DNA of 6,771 bases from assembly GCA_023388555.1 (NCBI GenBank), contig JAEWGA010000070.1:1-6771 (forward strand). The letters run 5' to 3'. The notes under the pieces are model-generated. The model ran no database searches. It was not told the origin of the DNA and saw nothing but the letters and a program-made list of their open reading frames with translations. Source of the DNA: Bacteroidota bacterium (lineage in GTDB: Bacteria > Bacteroidota > Bacteroidia > Bacteroidales > Porphyromonadaceae). Shown in pieces: positions 4,688 through 6,771 of this stretch (its first letter is position 1; the number at the start of each line of letters is the position of its first letter). A program made the translations under genes and the position numbers.

Positions 4688-6771
4688 ATGAACCTTACTA
4701 AGTGTACACGCAAAGCTGTTGCGCTACTGTTGTTAATGCTACTGTGCGCACCAGCAGCTATGGCCGACAAAGGGATGTGGATGCTTAACCAACTGAAAAA
4801 AGAGAACCTGCAACGCATGCAGGAGTTAGGTTTTAAGCTCGACCCCCAGCAACTCTTCTCGCTCGAAAACCCCAGCATAGCCAACGCAGTGGTTATTTTT
4901 GGCGGTGGCTGTACGGGGGTAACTGTATCGGACCAAGGCCTCATATTCACCAACCACCACTGTGGCTACAGCTCCATACAGTCGCAAAGTAGTGTGGAGC
5001 ACGACTACCTGCGCGATGGCTTTGTATCTCAAAAACTCTCCGAAGAGCTACCCATTCCTGGGCTTAAAGTAAAGTACCTGCGCTCTATTGTAGATGTAAC
5101 CCCCCAGGTTACCGCTGCCATACGCTCCGAAAAAAACGAAATGGAACGCCTCCGCAAAGCTACCGCTGTGGGCGACTCCATAGCCAAAGCTTACCGCACC
5201 AGCAAGCAGGTGGACGCCACGGTGTACCCCTTCTTTGAAAACAACGAGTACTACCTTATTATTTACGATGTGTTCACGGATGTACGCATGGTGTTTGCCC
5301 CACCAACATCCCTTGGGAAGTTTGGTGGTGATACCGACAACTGGATGTGGCCCCGACACACTTGCGACTTTGCCGTGTTCCGCGTTTATGCCGATGCCAA
5401 CAACCGCCCCGCGGACTATAACGCCAGCAACCGCCCCTACCGCCCCACCTACTTCGTTCGCCCCACATTACAAGGCGTTGGGCAGGACGACTTTGCCATG
5501 ACTATTGGCTTCCCAGGCTCTACCGATAGGTACCTAAGCTCGTGGGGCATCACCAACCTTGTGAAAAACCAAAACGAGCCACGCATCCTCGTACGCGGTG
5601 CCAAACAAGAAGTTTGGATGAAGCACATGAAGGCCGACCAAGCTACACGCATCAGCTACGCCTCCAAGTATGCCGTTAGCTCCAATTACTGGAAAAACTC
5701 TATTGGCATGAATAAAGGCCTTAAAAGGCTGAATGTACTGGCCAATAAACAACGCATAGAAAAAGAGTTTACACAATGGGTAGCAGCCTCTGCCCAACGC
5801 CAACAACGCTACGGGAAGGTACTGCAAACTATGGCCAATGCCGAAGCATCCATGGGCGAGGCTCAGCACGACTACACTATCCTGACCGAAGCCCTGAACG
5901 GAATGGAGCTACGCCCCCTTACCCTCCTGCCAGCCGACCCCAAAAAGTGGAATGCCGAGGAGCGCTACAAAGATTTTAGCCCCACCGTTGCTGCTGCTAC
6001 TCTACCCACCATGTTGCGCGTAGTTAAGGAGAACGTAAAACCCGAACGCCTACCTTTAATTTATAATGTTATAGACTCCCTTTATGAGGGCAACTACGAG
6101 CGTTATGCCCAGCATGTATACACCCACTCGGTAGTGGTAACCAAGGAGCGTATGCTTAAGGCTATGGAGAAGTACGACGCCCTGAAAGCCGCATTTCAGT
6201 CGGACCCCGCCGTTGAACTTGTTCAAAGCTTTACCCAAGCCATTAACGGAACCAGCCAGGAAATACAAAAGCCCTACTTCGAGAACAAGCAGGGCCGACG
6301 CCTCTTCTTTGCTGGATTGCGCGAGATGTGGCCCGACACCTTACTCCCCTCCGACGCCAACTTTACCATGCGTATGAGCTATGGCTCCGTTAAAGGGTAC
6401 AAACCTTTTGATGCTACAACCTACGACTATTACACCACCGAGGACGGCATCTTTGAAAAACAAGACCCCGATAGCTACGAGTTTGCCGTACAACCAGAAA
6501 TACTAAAGTTGCTCCATAACAAGGACTTTGGTAAATACGCCCAAAACGGTAAGCTACGCCTATGTTTCCTTACCACTAACGATATTACTGGCGGAAACTC
6601 TGGTAGCCCCGTATTCAATAAAAATGGCAACCTCATAGGGCTTGCCTTCGATGGCAACTGGGAAGCCATGAGTGGCGACATAGAGTTTGAGCCTAACCTA
6701 CAACGAACCATCTGCGTAGATGTGCGGTATATCTTGTGGGTGATTGAGAAATGGGGTAAGTGCAACAGGCT
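4688..6771 (+). CDS. dpp7: Secreted S46 family serine dipeptidyl-peptidase, DPP7-type (3' end beyond window)
   Basis: Exopeptidase that removes dipeptides from the N-terminus of peptides, probably in the periplasm, supplying dipeptides for import. The frame is open from the ATG at 4688 to the right edge (694 codons plus two bases). Residues 1-26 form a signal peptide: a basic start, a leucine-rich core and AMA before Asp27. The mature protein begins DKGMWML, typical of S46. The chymotrypsin-like triad is His91 (TNHHCGYSSIQ), Asp227 (RHTCDF) and Ser638 (TGGNSGSPV). Asn218-Trp219 (DNWMW) match family residues that hold the substrate N-terminus. Gly656 (FDGNW) lies 18 residues after the catalytic serine, where DPP11 enzymes have the arginine that selects Asp/Glu. 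Glycine there suggests the DPP7 preference for hydrophobic or broad P1 residues. The sequence ends in the usual C-terminal YILWVIEKW stretch, so only about 15-25 residues should be missing. Family assignment is firm; substrate preference is inferred from one position. Cys20 is not in a convincing lipobox. Confidence 0.96.
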   Translation, partial: MNLTKCTRKAVALLLLMLLCAPAAMADKGMWMLNQLKKENLQRMQELGFKLDPQQLFSLENPSIANAVVIFGGGCTGVTVSDQGLIFTNHHCGYSSIQSQSSVEHDYLRDGFVSQKLSEELPIPGLKVKYLRSIVDVTPQVTAAIRSEKNEMERLRKATAVGDSIAKAYRTSKQVDATVYPFFENNEYYLIIYDVFTDVRMVFAPPTSLGKFGGDTDNWMWPRHTCDFAVFRVYADANNRPADYNASNRPYRPTYFVRPTLQGVGQDDFAMTIGFPGSTDRYLSSWGITNLVKNQNEPRILVRGAKQEVWMKHMKADQATRISYASKYAVSSNYWKNSIGMNKGLKRLNVLANKQRIEKEFTQWVAASAQRQQRYGKVLQTMANAEASMGEAQHDYTILTEALNGMELRPLTLLPADPKKWNAEERYKDFSPTVAAATLPTMLRVVKENVKPERLPLIYNVIDSLYEGNYERYAQHVYTHSVVVTKERMLKAMEKYDALKAAFQSDPAVELVQSFTQAINGTSQEIQKPYFENKQGRRLFFAGLREMWPDTLLPSDANFTMRMSYGSVKGYKPFDATTYDYYTTEDGIFEKQDPDSYEFAVQPEILKLLHNKDFGKYAQNGKLRLCFLTTNDITGGNSGSPVFNKNGNLIGLAFDGNWEAMSGDIEFEPNLQRTICVDVRYILWVIEKWGKCNR

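Noticed and set aside
4069..4691. Reading frames of 75-113 codons on both strands in the right repeat block
   Set aside because: They repeat the same peptide strings (for example ETIYRSSLH) because they read through the hairpin repeats. This comes from repeated DNA, not a repetitive protein.
4735..4750. Lipoprotein signal at Cys20 of the S46 peptidase
   Set aside because: The residue before Cys20 is Leu, not the usual small residue, and a good signal peptidase I site (AMA before Asp27) follows just ahead of the conserved DKGMW start of the mature enzyme.

Overview
The window looks like the chromosome of an anaerobic member of the Bacteroidota, probably of the Bacteroidales or a nearby order. 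Three things point there. The promoter ahead of the first gene has the Bacteroidota form (TTTG, 19 bases, TAnnTTTG). The genes lack obvious Shine-Dalgarno sequences. The window encodes an oxygen-sensitive class III ribonucleotide reductase and a secreted S46 dipeptidyl-peptidase, a family typical of peptide-using Bacteroidota.

Left part (1-3031): a promoter with an overlapping inverted repeat drives nrdD and nrdG, 12 bases apart. NrdG uses S-adenosylmethionine and a 4Fe-4S cluster to place a glycyl radical on NrdD, which then makes deoxyribonucleotides without oxygen. A small terminator-like hairpin overlaps the nrdG stop codon.

Middle part (3032-4687): about 1.65 kb with one gene, on the minus strand, surrounded by repeats. 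The gene (3424-3993) encodes a small HUH single-strand transposase of the REP-associated type (RAYT, Y1_Tnp family). Around it are five copies of a 22-base hairpin whose core is identical in every copy, each with a GTAG tetranucleotide on the same side. Four of the five form two inverted pairs of about 153 bases (REPIN-like), one on each side of the gene. The pairs sit inside a roughly 265-base direct repeat, which is itself built on an older, decayed array of repeats of the form TTGGGnAACGCTGTGT ... GCAATTACATTTCA ... TTGCGGTTGTGGAT. This RAYT/REPIN locus is the most interesting part of the window.

Right part (4688 to the end): a secreted S46 dipeptidyl-peptidase with all three catalytic residues and the glycine expected of the DPP7 subtype. 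It is open at the right edge and probably lacks only its last 15-25 residues. It has its own probable -7 promoter element. No functional link between the peptidase, the reductase and the repeat locus is visible; the repeat locus simply occupies the gap between them.
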